DNA of 64,000 bases from an uncultured Lachnospiraceae bacterium (lineage in GTDB: Bacteria > Bacillota > Clostridia > Lachnospirales > Lachnospiraceae): positions 41,999 through 105,998 of the forward strand of contig CAJTQO010000006.1 of NCBI GenBank assembly GCA_910578405.1, written 5' to 3'. This document shows, in pieces, positions 16,792-26,349 of this stretch. The position numbers and the translations under genes were made by a program. Each line of letters starts with the position of its first letter. The first letter of the stretch is position 1. The notes beneath the pieces were generated by a model. The model was given only the letters and a program-made list of their open reading frames with translations. It did not search any database and was not told where the DNA came from.

Positions 16792-18327
16792 TTAAGACAC
16801 TCCGAAATAAGCGTCGAAAATCCTTTTGGCCACTGGCACGGCATACTCACCTCCGGAACCCGCCCCTTCTATAATGACTGTCACGCTGATTTCCGGCTCC
16901 TGCGCCGGGGCAAACCCGGTAAACCATGCATGGGATTCTTCTTTCACCTCGCTGTATTCTGCGGAACCTGTTTTCCCTGCCGCCGTATAGGATAGCCCTT
17001 TTAGACGGCTTGCCGTTCCTTCTTCCACGACGCTGTGCATTAATTCCTTTAATATGTCGGCTTCTTGCTTTGTCATCAAGTCTGTTTTTCCAGATGGCGT
17101 AAACTGTTTGATTACCGTCCCTGCTGTATTTTCCACACGCTCAATAAGATAAGGCTTCATTACATATCCGCCGTTTGCAATAGCATTGGTTATCATGTTC
17201 AAATGAATCGGCGACATGCCTGTTGTCCCTTGTCCGATTGCCGCCTGCATCATTTCCCCATTGGTGGAATCCCTGCCTATCTGAATCCGGCTTTTATTAT
17301 AAAGGATATGGAGGGGCAGCTCTTTGTTAAAAAGCAACCCTTCCAAAGTATTATGGAATTTCCCTTTGTCCAGTTGCAGGCCGATATGGGCAAAGGCGGC
17401 ATTACAGGATTTGGCAAAAGCCTTCGTAAAATCCTCATCCCCGTGGTTCTGCCCATGGTAGCAGTTAATCCGGTCTGTTCCATCCGTATAACTTCCGCTG
17501 CACTGGAAATGGTAGTCCTGGTATGTTTCCGGATTTTCCCGGATATATTCCAATGCCGTAATAATTTTAAAGGTAGAGCCTGGCGGGTACATCCCCTGTG
17601 TGGTACGGTTCAACAAAATGCCGCTTTCTTTGTCCGTCACCAGGCTGTCCCATATCCCTTCTATCTCATTCGGGTCAAAATCCGGCTTGGAAACCATGGC
17701 CAGTATTTTTCCGGTGGATGTTTCTGAAACAAGGATAGCCCCTTTATAGGCGCCCATGGCTTTATAGGCCACTTCCTGCATCTTTACATCCAGGGTCGTA
17801 TATATATTGTCTCCATGGTATTTAGCGCCTACGGCTTTCATTGTCGCTTTCTCTTCCAAAGGGGCATTGGACTGGATAAGATAATAATTCCCCAACGCTT
17901 CAACCCCTGCCCGGCCATGGGTCGCATAGCCTACCGCATGGGCGAACATATTTCCGTAAGGATATTCCCGCACCTCACTGCCGTTATCGCCGATATCCGA
18001 TTGGGCCAACACCTCTCCTCCCCTGGCATAAATTTTTCCGCGTTGATTCTTTGACATGAAAAGCTGCTGCCGTCCGTTATAGCTGTTATTGAGCAGCTCC
18101 TGCCTGTGAACTATGAAATATTGGCAGATGTAAAGCATCATGCCTAAGAAGATGGCTACAAAAAGGTATGTTACCGTCATAATCGGCCTGTTGCGATTGC
18201 CACTGTTTTGTTTGCTGCCATGCTCCGTGGGACTTTGGCGTTTTTTCCCATAATCATTGTTTTCCCCCCAATGCCCCTTTGCCTTTTGGATTTCTTTTTC
18301 TCCGTTCCTGAACATTTTCCATGCCAT
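16792..18327 (-). CDS. Class B penicillin-binding protein (PbpA/FtsI-like transpeptidase)
   Basis: Membrane-anchored peptidoglycan transpeptidase of 511 residues. A basic cytoplasmic N-terminus is followed by one membrane segment (about 50-70), a short dimerisation-type region (NQRGKIYARGG) and the transpeptidase domain with SxxK (Ser251-Thr-Phe-Lys254 in PPGSTFKI), SCN near 309-311, and KTG in AAGKTGSAEY near 459. The short N-terminal domain resembles the PbpA group of Actinobacteria and Clostridia that pairs with a SEDS glycosyltransferase. Its start overlaps the end of the ftsW/rodA-like gene by about 74 bases, so the two are coupled and likely form one SEDS-bPBP unit. Confidence 0.92.
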   Translation of the reverse strand: MAWKMFRNGEKEIQKAKGHWGENNDYGKKRQSPTEHGSKQNSGNRNRPIMTVTYLFVAIFLGMMLYICQYFIVHRQELLNNSYNGRQQLFMSKNQRGKIYARGGEVLAQSDIGDNGSEVREYPYGNMFAHAVGYATHGRAGVEALGNYYLIQSNAPLEEKATMKAVGAKYHGDNIYTTLDVKMQEVAYKAMGAYKGAILVSETSTGKILAMVSKPDFDPNEIEGIWDSLVTDKESGILLNRTTQGMYPPGSTFKIITALEYIRENPETYQDYHFQCSGSYTDGTDRINCYHGQNHGDEDFTKAFAKSCNAAFAHIGLQLDKGKFHNTLEGLLFNKELPLHILYNKSRIQIGRDSTNGEMMQAAIGQGTTGMSPIHLNMITNAIANGGYVMKPYLIERVENTAGTVIKQFTPSGKTDLMTKQEADILKELMHSVVEEGTASRLKGLSYTAAGKTGSAEYSEVKEESHAWFTGFAPAQEPEISVTVIIEGAGSGGEYAVPVAKRIFDAYFGVS

Positions 18328-19723
18328 TTGATTCTTCTGCGCTCCCTGCCTGTTTCGTTTTTAAGCTTCCCCGTTTTTGTCTTTTTTCCGTCTGCTGTCC
18401 TTCCTTTTCTTCATCGTTTCTTATCATACACAGTCCTTCCACTATGGAAAACATAACCAGGGTCGTCAGGACAGAACTGCCTCCATAGCTGATTAATGGC
18501 AGCGTAACGCCAGTCAATGGGATAAATTTGCTGCCACCCCCAATTGTCAAAAACACCTGGAAAATATAAGTTACGCCCAAGCCAAAGGCAATCAACTGGT
18601 AGAAACGGTCGTTTAATTTGAGAGAAATATCCATAAACATCAAAAAGCAGCTAAGGCATACCAAGATTAGACACATAGCAAACGCAATCCCCATTTCTTC
18701 CGCAATAGCGGAAAAGATAAAATCCGCTTCCACAAAAGGAATGGATTGGGGCGTTCCTTCAAATAGCCCAAGCCCAAACCAGCCTCCGCTGCTGATGGCA
18801 AACAGGGACTGGGTAATCTGGTAGCCGCCCTTATCAATTTCGCTCCATGGGTCCAGCCATGCCTGTACCCGCACCTGCACATGACGAAACAGCAAGCAGG
18901 CCGCCAATGCGGACACTGCCCCGCCTCCTATCCCGGCTAACAGGTAACGGTATTCTTTGGTTGCCACAAATACCATTAAGACATATACGACGAAAAAAAT
19001 CAATGCGCTTCCCAAATCCTTAGAAACCACCAATATCACTACATGAATGCCCGCCACTGCCGCAGTAAGGGCCACCCGGTAAAAATCAGCCGCTTCGCAC
19101 AAGGCGCTGGCGATAAAAAATACAAAGATAATTTTTACAAACTCCGAAGGTTGGAAGGTAACGCCTGCCACCGAATAAGAAATTTTGGAACCATGCGTAG
19201 CCTTTCCCAATACCAGAACCACAAGAAGCGCTGCGCTCCCTGCCAGGGCATATATCCATGTCAGGCTTTTTAAAAATTTAAGCTTATGGACAAAAAAGGG
19301 AATGACAATGGCTATGGCGAGGGAAACCGCCACAATCACAAACTGTTTGACAGCCTTTTCATAAGACAGCCTGGTCAGGATGACGAAGCCTATGCTTAAG
19401 AGCATACACATATTGTTAATAATCAATCGGTTTGCCCGTGGATAGATTACGTGAAAAAGCACGGCCGTGGCAAACAATACCATTTGCTGGAATGCATAAA
19501 AAAACAGATAGCTCATATCTCCTGTCTCAAAGCAGATTACCATGAAACAGGAAAAGTGGATAAACAGCATTAAAAAATTCTGCCTGGCATAAATCCCGCC
19601 CCGCAGGCTTTCCTCCCGGTATCGAAATACCGCAAAGGATTCATATGCATAAAACGCCATCAATAAGGTGATGGCATATTTAGATAATTCTGTAATAAAT
19701 AGCTCCATTCTAAATAGTTCCAT
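18254..19723 (-). CDS. SEDS family peptidoglycan glycosyltransferase (FtsW/RodA/SpoVE)
   Basis: 489-residue polytopic membrane protein of the SEDS family, which polymerises lipid II. About ten hydrophobic segments are visible; family signatures are GYQITQSLFAISSGGWFGLGL and PLISYGGSSVLTTLVMFSIVEG. The N-terminus has extra membrane segments relative to FtsW, and the cytoplasmic C-terminal tail is long, basic and low complexity. It directly precedes and overlaps the class B PBP gene, its expected partner. Whether it serves division, elongation or sporulation cannot be told from sequence alone. Confidence 0.93.
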   Translation of the reverse strand: MELFRMELFITELSKYAITLLMAFYAYESFAVFRYREESLRGGIYARQNFLMLFIHFSCFMVICFETGDMSYLFFYAFQQMVLFATAVLFHVIYPRANRLIINNMCMLLSIGFVILTRLSYEKAVKQFVIVAVSLAIAIVIPFFVHKLKFLKSLTWIYALAGSAALLVVLVLGKATHGSKISYSVAGVTFQPSEFVKIIFVFFIASALCEAADFYRVALTAAVAGIHVVILVVSKDLGSALIFFVVYVLMVFVATKEYRYLLAGIGGGAVSALAACLLFRHVQVRVQAWLDPWSEIDKGGYQITQSLFAISSGGWFGLGLFEGTPQSIPFVEADFIFSAIAEEMGIAFAMCLILVCLSCFLMFMDISLKLNDRFYQLIAFGLGVTYIFQVFLTIGGGSKFIPLTGVTLPLISYGGSSVLTTLVMFSIVEGLCMIRNDEEKEGQQTEKRQKRGSLKTKQAGSAEESNGMENVQERRKRNPKGKGALGGKQ

Positions 19724-19817
19724 TCCTTACCCTGCCCTCTGCGGCACAGGCGTAACTCCTTTCCGTTTCTTCCATCTTTTCCATTTTTCTTAATTTCGAA
19801 CCACCCCTTCTTTACCG

Positions 19818-22085
19818 CTATTCCACCCCCCGTTTCCAATGCCCTTTTGTATACTCTGTATACGGTGGCTGTAACTCTTCCTCTGCGCGCGCTGCAAAAA
19901 AGCGAAGCGTCTGTTCTGCCTGGCGGCCTGTTTCTATAGTAAAATCCAGGCGGAATGCGTCAATTCCCATCTCTTCCATTTCCCTGGCCTGACGGTGCAG
20001 GGAAAGAGGCAGGGAATTGTAAATTATGTTATAGCAATGCTCACAGTCCGTATATACCGGAAAGTTTTTTTGATACCGGTCGGTTAATTTATGGAAAGCG
20101 GGCTGATTTCCCACTCCAGAGCGGCAGCCGTTTCCTGTGCGGACAATACAATTGGCCGAAATCATCATTGGAAGCCTGCCATAAATAACAGCGCCCCACC
20201 TTGCATCTGGCGTGCAGTCCAACAGTCTTTCTGTTTCGCGGGCATTCAGCTCATAAGGCAGGTAATGCTGCCTGCCGTATTCTCCCAACATTGCCGCCGC
20301 CTCCGGATTCCAAAGATACAGACTGGCATCGGTCACTATCTTTTTGTCCCATGTCTTTCCAAAGGTTTCCCGCAGCCAATGCAATTCTTCCAGATTACGG
20401 GCCAGTACGCCCTGAAACGTATCTTCCCTCAACAAACCTTCCATCCGGCTTAAGAATTTCGCGTCCCGCTTCCTCAGGATGAAAGGCAATGCGAGATAGA
20501 GTTCCGTCCCGTTTGCCCCATCCGCTCCATACTTTTTCAGTTCCCTCCACCAGCCATCCCCGTTGCATAGCCCGGAAGAAAGATAAAGCCTTTCTGCCTT
20601 TTGTCTGACGGCGGCAAGCGCCTGCTCCTTTGTCATGGAACAAACATGGATTTGCCCCGTTTGTTTTTGGGATAGATAAAGCTCTTTGCGCCTTATAGCG
20701 TCCGTCCGGGAAACAGATGAAATGGCGGAAATGGCGTTTTCTTTTTCTGTTTGGCTATGCAGCATTTCCTCTTCCAGCTTTTCACAAGCCATACGCCGCA
20801 ATTCATTCAGTGATTTTAACGGAAGAAAGACATCGCTGTCCATTTCAATTTCTATTTGCTCCATACGAAAAACCGTATTCCCACTCTTTGCCAACTGTTT
20901 CCTGACATCCGACTCTTCCAGCGGACGTTTTTGCGCAGGTTCCGCCAAAGCTCCGGTGACAGTGACTGCGTTTTGTTTGTTTTTTTTGTTTTTCCCAGTT
21001 TTCCCTATGGTTTTATCACAGCAAAGAGGATGCCAGAGCTGTAAAACGGCAGGAGCCCCCTTTTTCAGCGTTGCCCTCGCTCCTATCGGCAGACGAAAAT
21101 CCCCCTCCAGATAATCCTTTCTTATCTGCAAAGCCAGCGCTTCGTCTCTGCCTGCATAAGCGGGACTGTCTAACGTAATCATTTGGCGTCCGTTATGCTG
21201 ATGGTAATAGCCTTCACTAATGCCGCTGCGGATATACAGGGCGCGCAGCTTTTCCATATCCTCTTTCGATACCTTGTATTCCGCTGACGGATTTTTATAA
21301 TACCAATCAATATATTTCCGGTAAACAGCCGTTACTCCGGCCGCATACTCGGCACTTTTCATCCTGCCTTCAATTTTCAGGGAATCCACCCCTGCTTCCA
21401 ACAGTTCCGGCAAAATCTCAATCGTACACATATCCTTCAAACTTAGAGGGTATGTTTCTTTCCCTTTCCTTTCCCCATCCGTCTGATAGGGAAGGCGGCA
21501 AGGCTGGGCGCATCTTCCCCGATTGCCGCTCCTTCCGCCAAGCAGGCTGCTGAACAGGCATTGGCCGGAATAGCAATAGCATATCGCTCCATGGACAAAA
21601 ATTTCAATTTCCAGGCCAGAGGCTTCCTTCATTTCCTTAATCTCTGTTATGGACAGTTCCCTTGCCGGGACAACCCGGCTTGCGCCCCATTTTTTTAATA
21701 GCTGCGCCCCCCATATCCCGGTAATGGCCATTTGAGTGCTTACATGGCGCCCCAGTCCAGGGAACCACTCTCCTATTGCGCGAAATACCCCAAAATCCTG
21801 AATAATCACTCCATCTAAACCGGCTTGGCGCAAAGGCAGCAGATAATGGTATATTTCATGGAATTCTTCCGTTTTTACCAGTGTATTTAAGGTCAGATAT
21901 ACTTTTTTTCCATAAATATGGGCATACCGGATGGCGCTGCATAGTTCTTCCGTTGTAAAATTATCCGCGTAAGCCCTTGCCCCGAATTTGGCTCCACCCA
22001 AATATACGGCATCCGCTCCGGCATGAACCGCTCCTAAAAAAGCCTCATAATTTCCGGCTGGCGCAAGCAATTCCACTTTCCTCAT
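19818..22085 (-). CDS. U32 family peptidase with DUF3656 domain
   Basis: 755 residues. The N-terminal half is a TIM-barrel-like U32 domain beginning VELLAPAGNYEAFLGAVHAGADAVYLGG and containing the U32 signature in EIFVHGAICYCYSGQCLFSS, followed by the Cys-rich GNRGRCAQPCRLPY. The C-terminal half is the DUF3656 (collagenase-associated) region. U32 proteins include collagenase-like proteases and enzymes of tRNA or ubiquinone hydroxylation (RlhA, TrhP, UbiU/V), which use conserved cysteines to hold an iron-sulfur cluster; the long DUF3656 form fits the RlhA-type architecture. It lies 150 bases downstream of zapA. Substrate uncertain. Confidence 0.9.
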   Translation of the reverse strand: MRKVELLAPAGNYEAFLGAVHAGADAVYLGGAKFGARAYADNFTTEELCSAIRYAHIYGKKVYLTLNTLVKTEEFHEIYHYLLPLRQAGLDGVIIQDFGVFRAIGEWFPGLGRHVSTQMAITGIWGAQLLKKWGASRVVPARELSITEIKEMKEASGLEIEIFVHGAICYCYSGQCLFSSLLGGRSGNRGRCAQPCRLPYQTDGERKGKETYPLSLKDMCTIEILPELLEAGVDSLKIEGRMKSAEYAAGVTAVYRKYIDWYYKNPSAEYKVSKEDMEKLRALYIRSGISEGYYHQHNGRQMITLDSPAYAGRDEALALQIRKDYLEGDFRLPIGARATLKKGAPAVLQLWHPLCCDKTIGKTGKNKKNKQNAVTVTGALAEPAQKRPLEESDVRKQLAKSGNTVFRMEQIEIEMDSDVFLPLKSLNELRRMACEKLEEEMLHSQTEKENAISAISSVSRTDAIRRKELYLSQKQTGQIHVCSMTKEQALAAVRQKAERLYLSSGLCNGDGWWRELKKYGADGANGTELYLALPFILRKRDAKFLSRMEGLLREDTFQGVLARNLEELHWLRETFGKTWDKKIVTDASLYLWNPEAAAMLGEYGRQHYLPYELNARETERLLDCTPDARWGAVIYGRLPMMISANCIVRTGNGCRSGVGNQPAFHKLTDRYQKNFPVYTDCEHCYNIIYNSLPLSLHRQAREMEEMGIDAFRLDFTIETGRQAEQTLRFFAARAEEELQPPYTEYTKGHWKRGVE

Positions 22086-22204
22086 AGCTCCCTATTTCCT
22101 CCCCAGTACAGTTTGAAATGCCATCCGCAAAGTTAAATCCTTAATACGGATTTGTGAATGCAACGCCCATACGGCGCAGTTTCCTATTCTCCAAATAAAG
22201 AAAC

Positions 22205-22229
22205 AAAAAGCTGCCTCTGCCAAGACAGC
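22205..22229 (-). terminator. Probable terminator after zapA
   Basis: On the minus strand GCTG-TCT and AGA-GGCAGC form a bulged hairpin directly followed by TTTTTG, starting about ten bases after the zapA stop. Confidence 0.5.
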
Positions 22230-22238
22230 CATTTTCGG

Positions 22239-22673
22239 TTATTTCCCATTCCCTTTCGTTGTATGGTGTTCCTTCACATCCTTCAGCTCTGTTTCCACAC
22301 GAACCAGTTTTTTTGCGTTTTCATTCAACTGCTCCTGAAGTTCTTTCACGTTTTTTTCTGTATTCTCCAGCTTAATCTGTGAGGCAATCAATTCATGCTT
22401 TAAGTCGTACAGTTCTTTTTCCTTGCCCTGTATTTCCTCTTCCAGCAGGTTAATCTGTTTCTTTGCCTTGAAATAATCATCCGCGATATTAAGCTGTAAC
22501 AGGACACTCTGCGTATCCAGGGGCTGCCTCCTGAAACTGTCAACTTTGCCATATTCCGCCATCTTACTATTAATATAAGACGCTACTTTCTGTAAATATT
22601 CTTCACTCTCATATCCGCTTAAAGTAAAAACTTTGCCGCCGATAATTACTTCCGTATCTGTTTTTGCTGACAT
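22239..22673 (-). CDS. zapA: Cell division protein ZapA
   Basis: 144-residue ZapA: the N-terminal globular part (TDTEVIIGGKVFTLSGYESEEYLQKVASYINSKM) binds and bundles FtsZ, and the rest (about 75-135) is a long heptad-type coiled coil used for dimer/tetramer formation. Slightly longer than the ~85-residue B. subtilis protein, as usual in Clostridia. It precedes the U32 peptidase gene on the same strand, an order seen in many Clostridia, and follows ruvB by 65 bases. Confidence 0.92.
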   Translation of the reverse strand: MSAKTDTEVIIGGKVFTLSGYESEEYLQKVASYINSKMAEYGKVDSFRRQPLDTQSVLLQLNIADDYFKAKKQINLLEEEIQGKEKELYDLKHELIASQIKLENTEKNVKELQEQLNENAKKLVRVETELKDVKEHHTTKGNGK

Positions 22674-22738
22674 TTCGCTTCCGTGCCCTTTCCCAACCCA
22701 AATGATTTTTCAAATACACTCTTATCATTATATAGAGA

Positions 22739-23737
22739 TTAGGAAGGAATTTCAAGCCCTAAATGATGATATGCCAAATCTGTCGCCACCCTTCCCTTCG
22801 GGGTACGGTTTAAGAAACCGTTCTGCAAAAGGAAAGGCTCATAAACATCTTCCAAAGTCCCTGCATCTTCCCCCATAGCGGCTGCTAATGTATCCAATCC
22901 CACTGGCCCACCCTTGAATTTGTCAATAATCATAGTCAGGATATTACGGTCAATATGATCCAATCCCATGCGGTCCACTTCCATCAAATCCAAAGTTTTG
23001 CGCGCCACTTCCTGTGTAATTACGCCGTCATATTTGATTTGGGCAAAGTCGCGCACCCGCTTTAACATCCGATTTGCCAGACGGGGCGTTCCACGGCTCC
23101 TTTTTGCCAGTTCTTCCGCCCCGGTATCTTCAATTTCCACATTTAGTATTCTGGCGGAATGCAGGATAATCAGCTTTAATTCTTCCACAGAATAAAACTC
23201 CAGCCGGTGGATTACCCCAAACCGGTCCCGCAGCGGCGCAGTCAGCAGCCCTGCCCTGGTCGTGGCGCCCACCAGCGTGAAATGAGGCAGTTCCAACCGG
23301 ATAGAACGCGCGGTAGGCCCTTTTCCAATCATAATGTCTATGCAGTAATCCTCCATGGCCGGATAAAGCACTTCTTCCACTTGGCGGTTCAGCCGGTGGA
23401 TTTCATCCACAAACAACAAATCACCCTGCTGCAGGTTATTCAGGATAGCTGCCATTTCCCCTGGTTTCTCTATGGCCGGCCCACTGGTGACTTTCATATG
23501 GACGCCCATTTCCGCCGCTATAATTCCTGCCAGTGTGGTTTTTCCTAGACCTGGAGGGCCGTAAAACAACACATGGTCTAATGCGTCGCCCCGTTGTTTT
23601 GCCGCTTCAATATATACTTTCAGATTATCCTTTACTTTGGCCTGTCCAATATAATCCGCCAGCTTTTGGGGACGCAGCGACCCTTCTATTTTTATATCCT
23701 CTTGCGTCAGGTTTGTTTCTATCATCCTTTTTGCCAT
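22739..23737 (-). CDS. ruvB: Holliday junction branch migration DNA helicase RuvB
   Basis: 332-residue AAA+ motor of the RuvAB branch migration complex. It shows the N-terminal LRPQKLADYIGQ segment, Walker A GPPGLGKTT, Walker B LFVDEIHRL, sensor I VGATTRAG and the winged helix C-terminal domain ending with RTPKGRVAT. It follows ruvA by 28 bases, forming the standard ruvAB operon. No ruvC is present, as is usual in Firmicutes, where RecU or another resolvase acts. Confidence 0.98.
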   Translation of the reverse strand: MAKRMIETNLTQEDIKIEGSLRPQKLADYIGQAKVKDNLKVYIEAAKQRGDALDHVLFYGPPGLGKTTLAGIIAAEMGVHMKVTSGPAIEKPGEMAAILNNLQQGDLLFVDEIHRLNRQVEEVLYPAMEDYCIDIMIGKGPTARSIRLELPHFTLVGATTRAGLLTAPLRDRFGVIHRLEFYSVEELKLIILHSARILNVEIEDTGAEELAKRSRGTPRLANRMLKRVRDFAQIKYDGVITQEVARKTLDLMEVDRMGLDHIDRNILTMIIDKFKGGPVGLDTLAAAMGEDAGTLEDVYEPFLLQNGFLNRTPKGRVATDLAYHHLGLEIPS

Positions 23738-23765
23738 TTTTGCACTCCAGATTCTTAATCTATCA

Positions 23766-24377
23766 CTACAGCAATTTCTTCAAAGCCTGTTTTAAGATTT
23801 CTTCCGCATCCATACCATCCAGGATTTCTACCTGCTTTACTGCCTTTAACGCTTCCGTTGAAGAATATCCCAAAGCGGATAAAGCTTCTGCCGCTTCCCG
23901 GCGCGCTATGGACGCCTGACTGTTGTCCCCACCTATTGCGACAGACGTCGCTTCCCTGTTTACAAAAGTTTCTTCTATAGAGACTTTATCTTTCAAATCC
24001 AAGATAACCCGCTCTGCTGTTTTTGCCCCTATCCCTGGGGCCCTGGCAATGGCTTTGGCGTCCCCTGCCAAAATGGCAAACCGCAAGTCATCCGCAGTCA
24101 TAACGGACAAAATCGCCAGTCCGCCCTTAGGGCCAATTTTATTGACGGTAATCAGCTTCTTAAAAATTTCCAAGTCGTCTTTTGTAAGGAAACCATACAG
24201 TAAAAAAGCGTCTTCCCGTACATAAGTGTAAGTATAAATCTTCACTTCTTCCCCAATGGCCGGAAGCCGCCCTGCCGTCCCGGCGGAAATTTTTATATGA
24301 TATCCGATATGGCCTGTCTCCAGGACAAGATAGTCTTCTCCAATCTCTGTGATTTCTCCCTTTATGTATGCAATCAT
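23766..24377 (-). CDS. ruvA: Holliday junction branch migration complex subunit RuvA
   Basis: The frame is open to 24509, but the family start is MIAYIKGEITEI at 24377, preceded by GGAGC, giving 203 residues, the standard length. It has the N-terminal OB-fold, paired helix-hairpin-helix motifs (including the segment KLITVNKIGPKGGLAIL and APGIGAKTAERVILDLK) and the C-terminal UBA-like domain that contacts RuvB (EAAEALSALGYSSTEA). A small interdomain linker is present. First gene of ruvAB. Confidence 0.97.
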   Translation of the reverse strand: MIAYIKGEITEIGEDYLVLETGHIGYHIKISAGTAGRLPAIGEEVKIYTYTYVREDAFLLYGFLTKDDLEIFKKLITVNKIGPKGGLAILSVMTADDLRFAILAGDAKAIARAPGIGAKTAERVILDLKDKVSIEETFVNREATSVAIGGDNSQASIARREAAEALSALGYSSTEALKAVKQVEILDGMDAEEILKQALKKLL

Positions 24378-24450
24378 GCCAAAGCCTGCTCCTTTTCCAT
24401 CGTTTCGTTTCTTGAATAGGGTATCCTGCCGCTCATGACGATTGCTCTGT

Positions 24451-24960
24451 TTAGAAAGTAGGAAAACCCTTGCCTGTATAGCGGATGACTTCCCCCGCTG
24501 CAATCCCAATCAGCATCCCTGTAAGGAGCCCTGCGGCCATCAGAGCCGGAACATAATAGAATACCCCAGCCGTTTCCGTTACAAAAAACGCTACGGCTGC
24601 CTGTCCTGCATTATGACATACCCCTCCTGCCATGCTAACCCCCGTTATGCTGAACTTTCCTGTTTTTTTCAAAAACTGCATAATGGCAAAACTGCAAACG
24701 GCTCCTGCCATGCTGTACATAATCATAAATAAGTTTCCGAAAAGAAATCCTGCCAGCAAGACACGCATCGCATTTAACGCCGCCGCTTCCTTCCAACCAT
24801 ACCAATATAACGACAACAGCACAGCCAGATTTGCCAGCCCCAGTTTCACGCCCGGCACGCCAAAGGAAAATGGAATCAGGGATTCCACATAGGACAGAAT
24901 CAGCGCAAAAGACAGTAAAACTCCCATATATGCTGTTTTTACCCAGTTTCCATGTTTCAT
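24451..24960 (-). CDS. Gx transporter family membrane protein
   Basis: 169-residue membrane protein of the Gx transporter family, historically labelled heptaprenyl diphosphate synthase component I (PF07456). It has five to six hydrophobic segments and the characteristic GVPGVKLGLANLAVLL and MAGGVCHNAGQAAVAF segments, resembling ECF S-components, so a substrate-binding role for a vitamin or isoprenoid-like compound is plausible. It is paired with the NusG-II-domain gene immediately upstream, an association common in Firmicutes with flavin-based electron transfer and menaquinone genes, none of which are visible here. Confidence 0.87.
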   Translation of the reverse strand: MKHGNWVKTAYMGVLLSFALILSYVESLIPFSFGVPGVKLGLANLAVLLSLYWYGWKEAAALNAMRVLLAGFLFGNLFMIMYSMAGAVCSFAIMQFLKKTGKFSITGVSMAGGVCHNAGQAAVAFFVTETAGVFYYVPALMAAGLLTGMLIGIAAGEVIRYTGKGFPTF

Positions 24961-25017
24961 TTACTGTCTCCTGCATCATCGGAATTCATCGTCTGGCTTC
25001 CCTTTTTGACCATGTCA

Positions 25018-25380
25018 CTACCGCGCCACCGCGTCTGCCTGCGCCGCTTCTCCTGCTGTTACTTCCACCGCCAGGCGATGCGGCAGGCAGATAATGCTTT
25101 CTCCCTTTTTCGATATTGCCTTCTGCGCTACACATAGTTTGTCCGGACAATCCGCTTCTTTCATATACGCTTCCCCGTTTTGGATAACAAGTATATTCCG
25201 TCCTCCGTTCCCGTCTGTGAAAACCAGCTCCCTTTCCTCTGCCAAGGAATACGCTCCCAGGGCCTGCCCGTCCTGCATCACCGTCACTTGCCCGCCCGGA
25301 GCCGCTAAACGCTGCGCCAGCCAGAATAAGGCTGCAAAGGACAATATGCCTGTTGCCAAATAAATATCATTCTTTTTCAT
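25018..25380 (-). CDS. NusG domain II-containing membrane-anchored protein
   Basis: Uses the ATG at 25380, which overlaps the stop of the upstream DUF4037 gene (ATGA), giving 120 residues. An N-terminal membrane anchor (about 6-26) is followed by a small beta domain of NusG-II (DUF) type with the conserved CPDKLCV motif near residue 84 and a CLPH segment near 100. The domain is predicted to lie outside the membrane; the paired cysteines suggest a redox or metal role, as inferred for homologues next to Gx transporters. The longer frame to 25527 lies inside the DUF4037 gene and is rejected. Confidence 0.85.
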   Translation of the reverse strand: MKKNDIYLATGILSFAALFWLAQRLAAPGGQVTVMQDGQALGAYSLAEERELVFTDGNGGRNILVIQNGEAYMKEADCPDKLCVAQKAISKKGESIICLPHRLAVEVTAGEAAQADAVAR

Positions 25381-26345
25381 TGTGTCACTAGCAATTCCGG
25401 ATCCTGTATCTTTTCCCGTATGTTCCATGTATGGTTTTCCAAAAAATTGTCCGTTCCCTGCGTCAGTCCCTGGGCCACCATCTCCTGCAGGATAATATTG
25501 CACACTGCCTCTATAATAATCACACATTGGTCATTGGCATTAAAAGTATAAAGGTAATCCTGGGCTCCTGCTCCCTTCCAGGCTTCCGATTGCATCTCTG
25601 TCTGTGCCAGCAAGTTCAGAATATCCCCAATTTCCGACAACAGGGGCAGAGTTTTCATCCCATGGTGCATCCATTTATAAAAGGGCATATATCTCCGGTT
25701 TAACAAGTATGCCATGGAAATGGCGCTTTTTGTAAATTCCGCCAAAGAAAGCATGGCCGCCACCTGTTCGCCGCGTTTCATGGCGCGTGGATAATTGTAT
25801 TGACCTGATTGGGCCATTTGCGCCGCCCCTGTCATAATCTTATAAAGCCACACATCCTGCGGGTAATAAGCTAAGAAACCATCCCTTATCCGGCTGAATT
25901 CCCCTAACGGGTCTTCGAACACTTCCCCATTGGTAGCCGTGCAAAGAGCAGGCTCCGGAATCCCCAGCCATTCTCTGTTTGCCGTCGGGGCCTGCCGAAA
26001 TCCGGTCAGTCCGTAATAAAAAGCAGGAATGCATAATACCCCCACCCGCCCACTGCCGTGGGCGCTGGCTTTCCTGGCTCCAACCCCTTCGAATTTTGCC
26101 GGAAGTCTGTGATATGCCGCCTGCAGCTCTTCTCCATACTTCCGGTAATCTTCTTCTGTCAGCCAAAGGCAGAAAGACGGGCCATAATCATGATCCGCTG
26201 AAATCTCATCATCAAACCCCAGGCATTCTGACCCTTGCCCCACCAGACCGGCGGCTACACGCCCTTGTAACTGGGGAAATTGCTCTTCCAGCATAGGCTT
26301 GCCATATACTCTATAATATCGCTTTGCCAGCTCCAATCCTTTCAT
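25377..26345 (-). CDS. DUF4037 domain protein (nucleotidyltransferase-like), copy 1
   Basis: 322 residues. The N-terminus has a GS-x-DD-x-DHD signature (Gly38-Ser39, Asp45-Asp46, Asp51-His-Asp53), matching the GS...DxD active-site pattern of Pol-beta-type nucleotidyltransferases, so a nucleotidyl transfer or antitoxin-like function is possible. The rest is helical, as in other DUF4037 proteins. It follows the TPR gene by four bases and overlaps the NusG-II gene, so all three are co-transcribed. A second DUF4037 gene lies at 45372-46487, also next to a TPR gene. Function not established. Confidence 0.85.
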   Translation of the reverse strand: MKGLELAKRYYRVYGKPMLEEQFPQLQGRVAAGLVGQGSECLGFDDEISADHDYGPSFCLWLTEEDYRKYGEELQAAYHRLPAKFEGVGARKASAHGSGRVGVLCIPAFYYGLTGFRQAPTANREWLGIPEPALCTATNGEVFEDPLGEFSRIRDGFLAYYPQDVWLYKIMTGAAQMAQSGQYNYPRAMKRGEQVAAMLSLAEFTKSAISMAYLLNRRYMPFYKWMHHGMKTLPLLSEIGDILNLLAQTEMQSEAWKGAGAQDYLYTFNANDQCVIIIEAVCNIILQEMVAQGLTQGTDNFLENHTWNIREKIQDPELLVTQ

Positions 26346-26349
26346 CGCC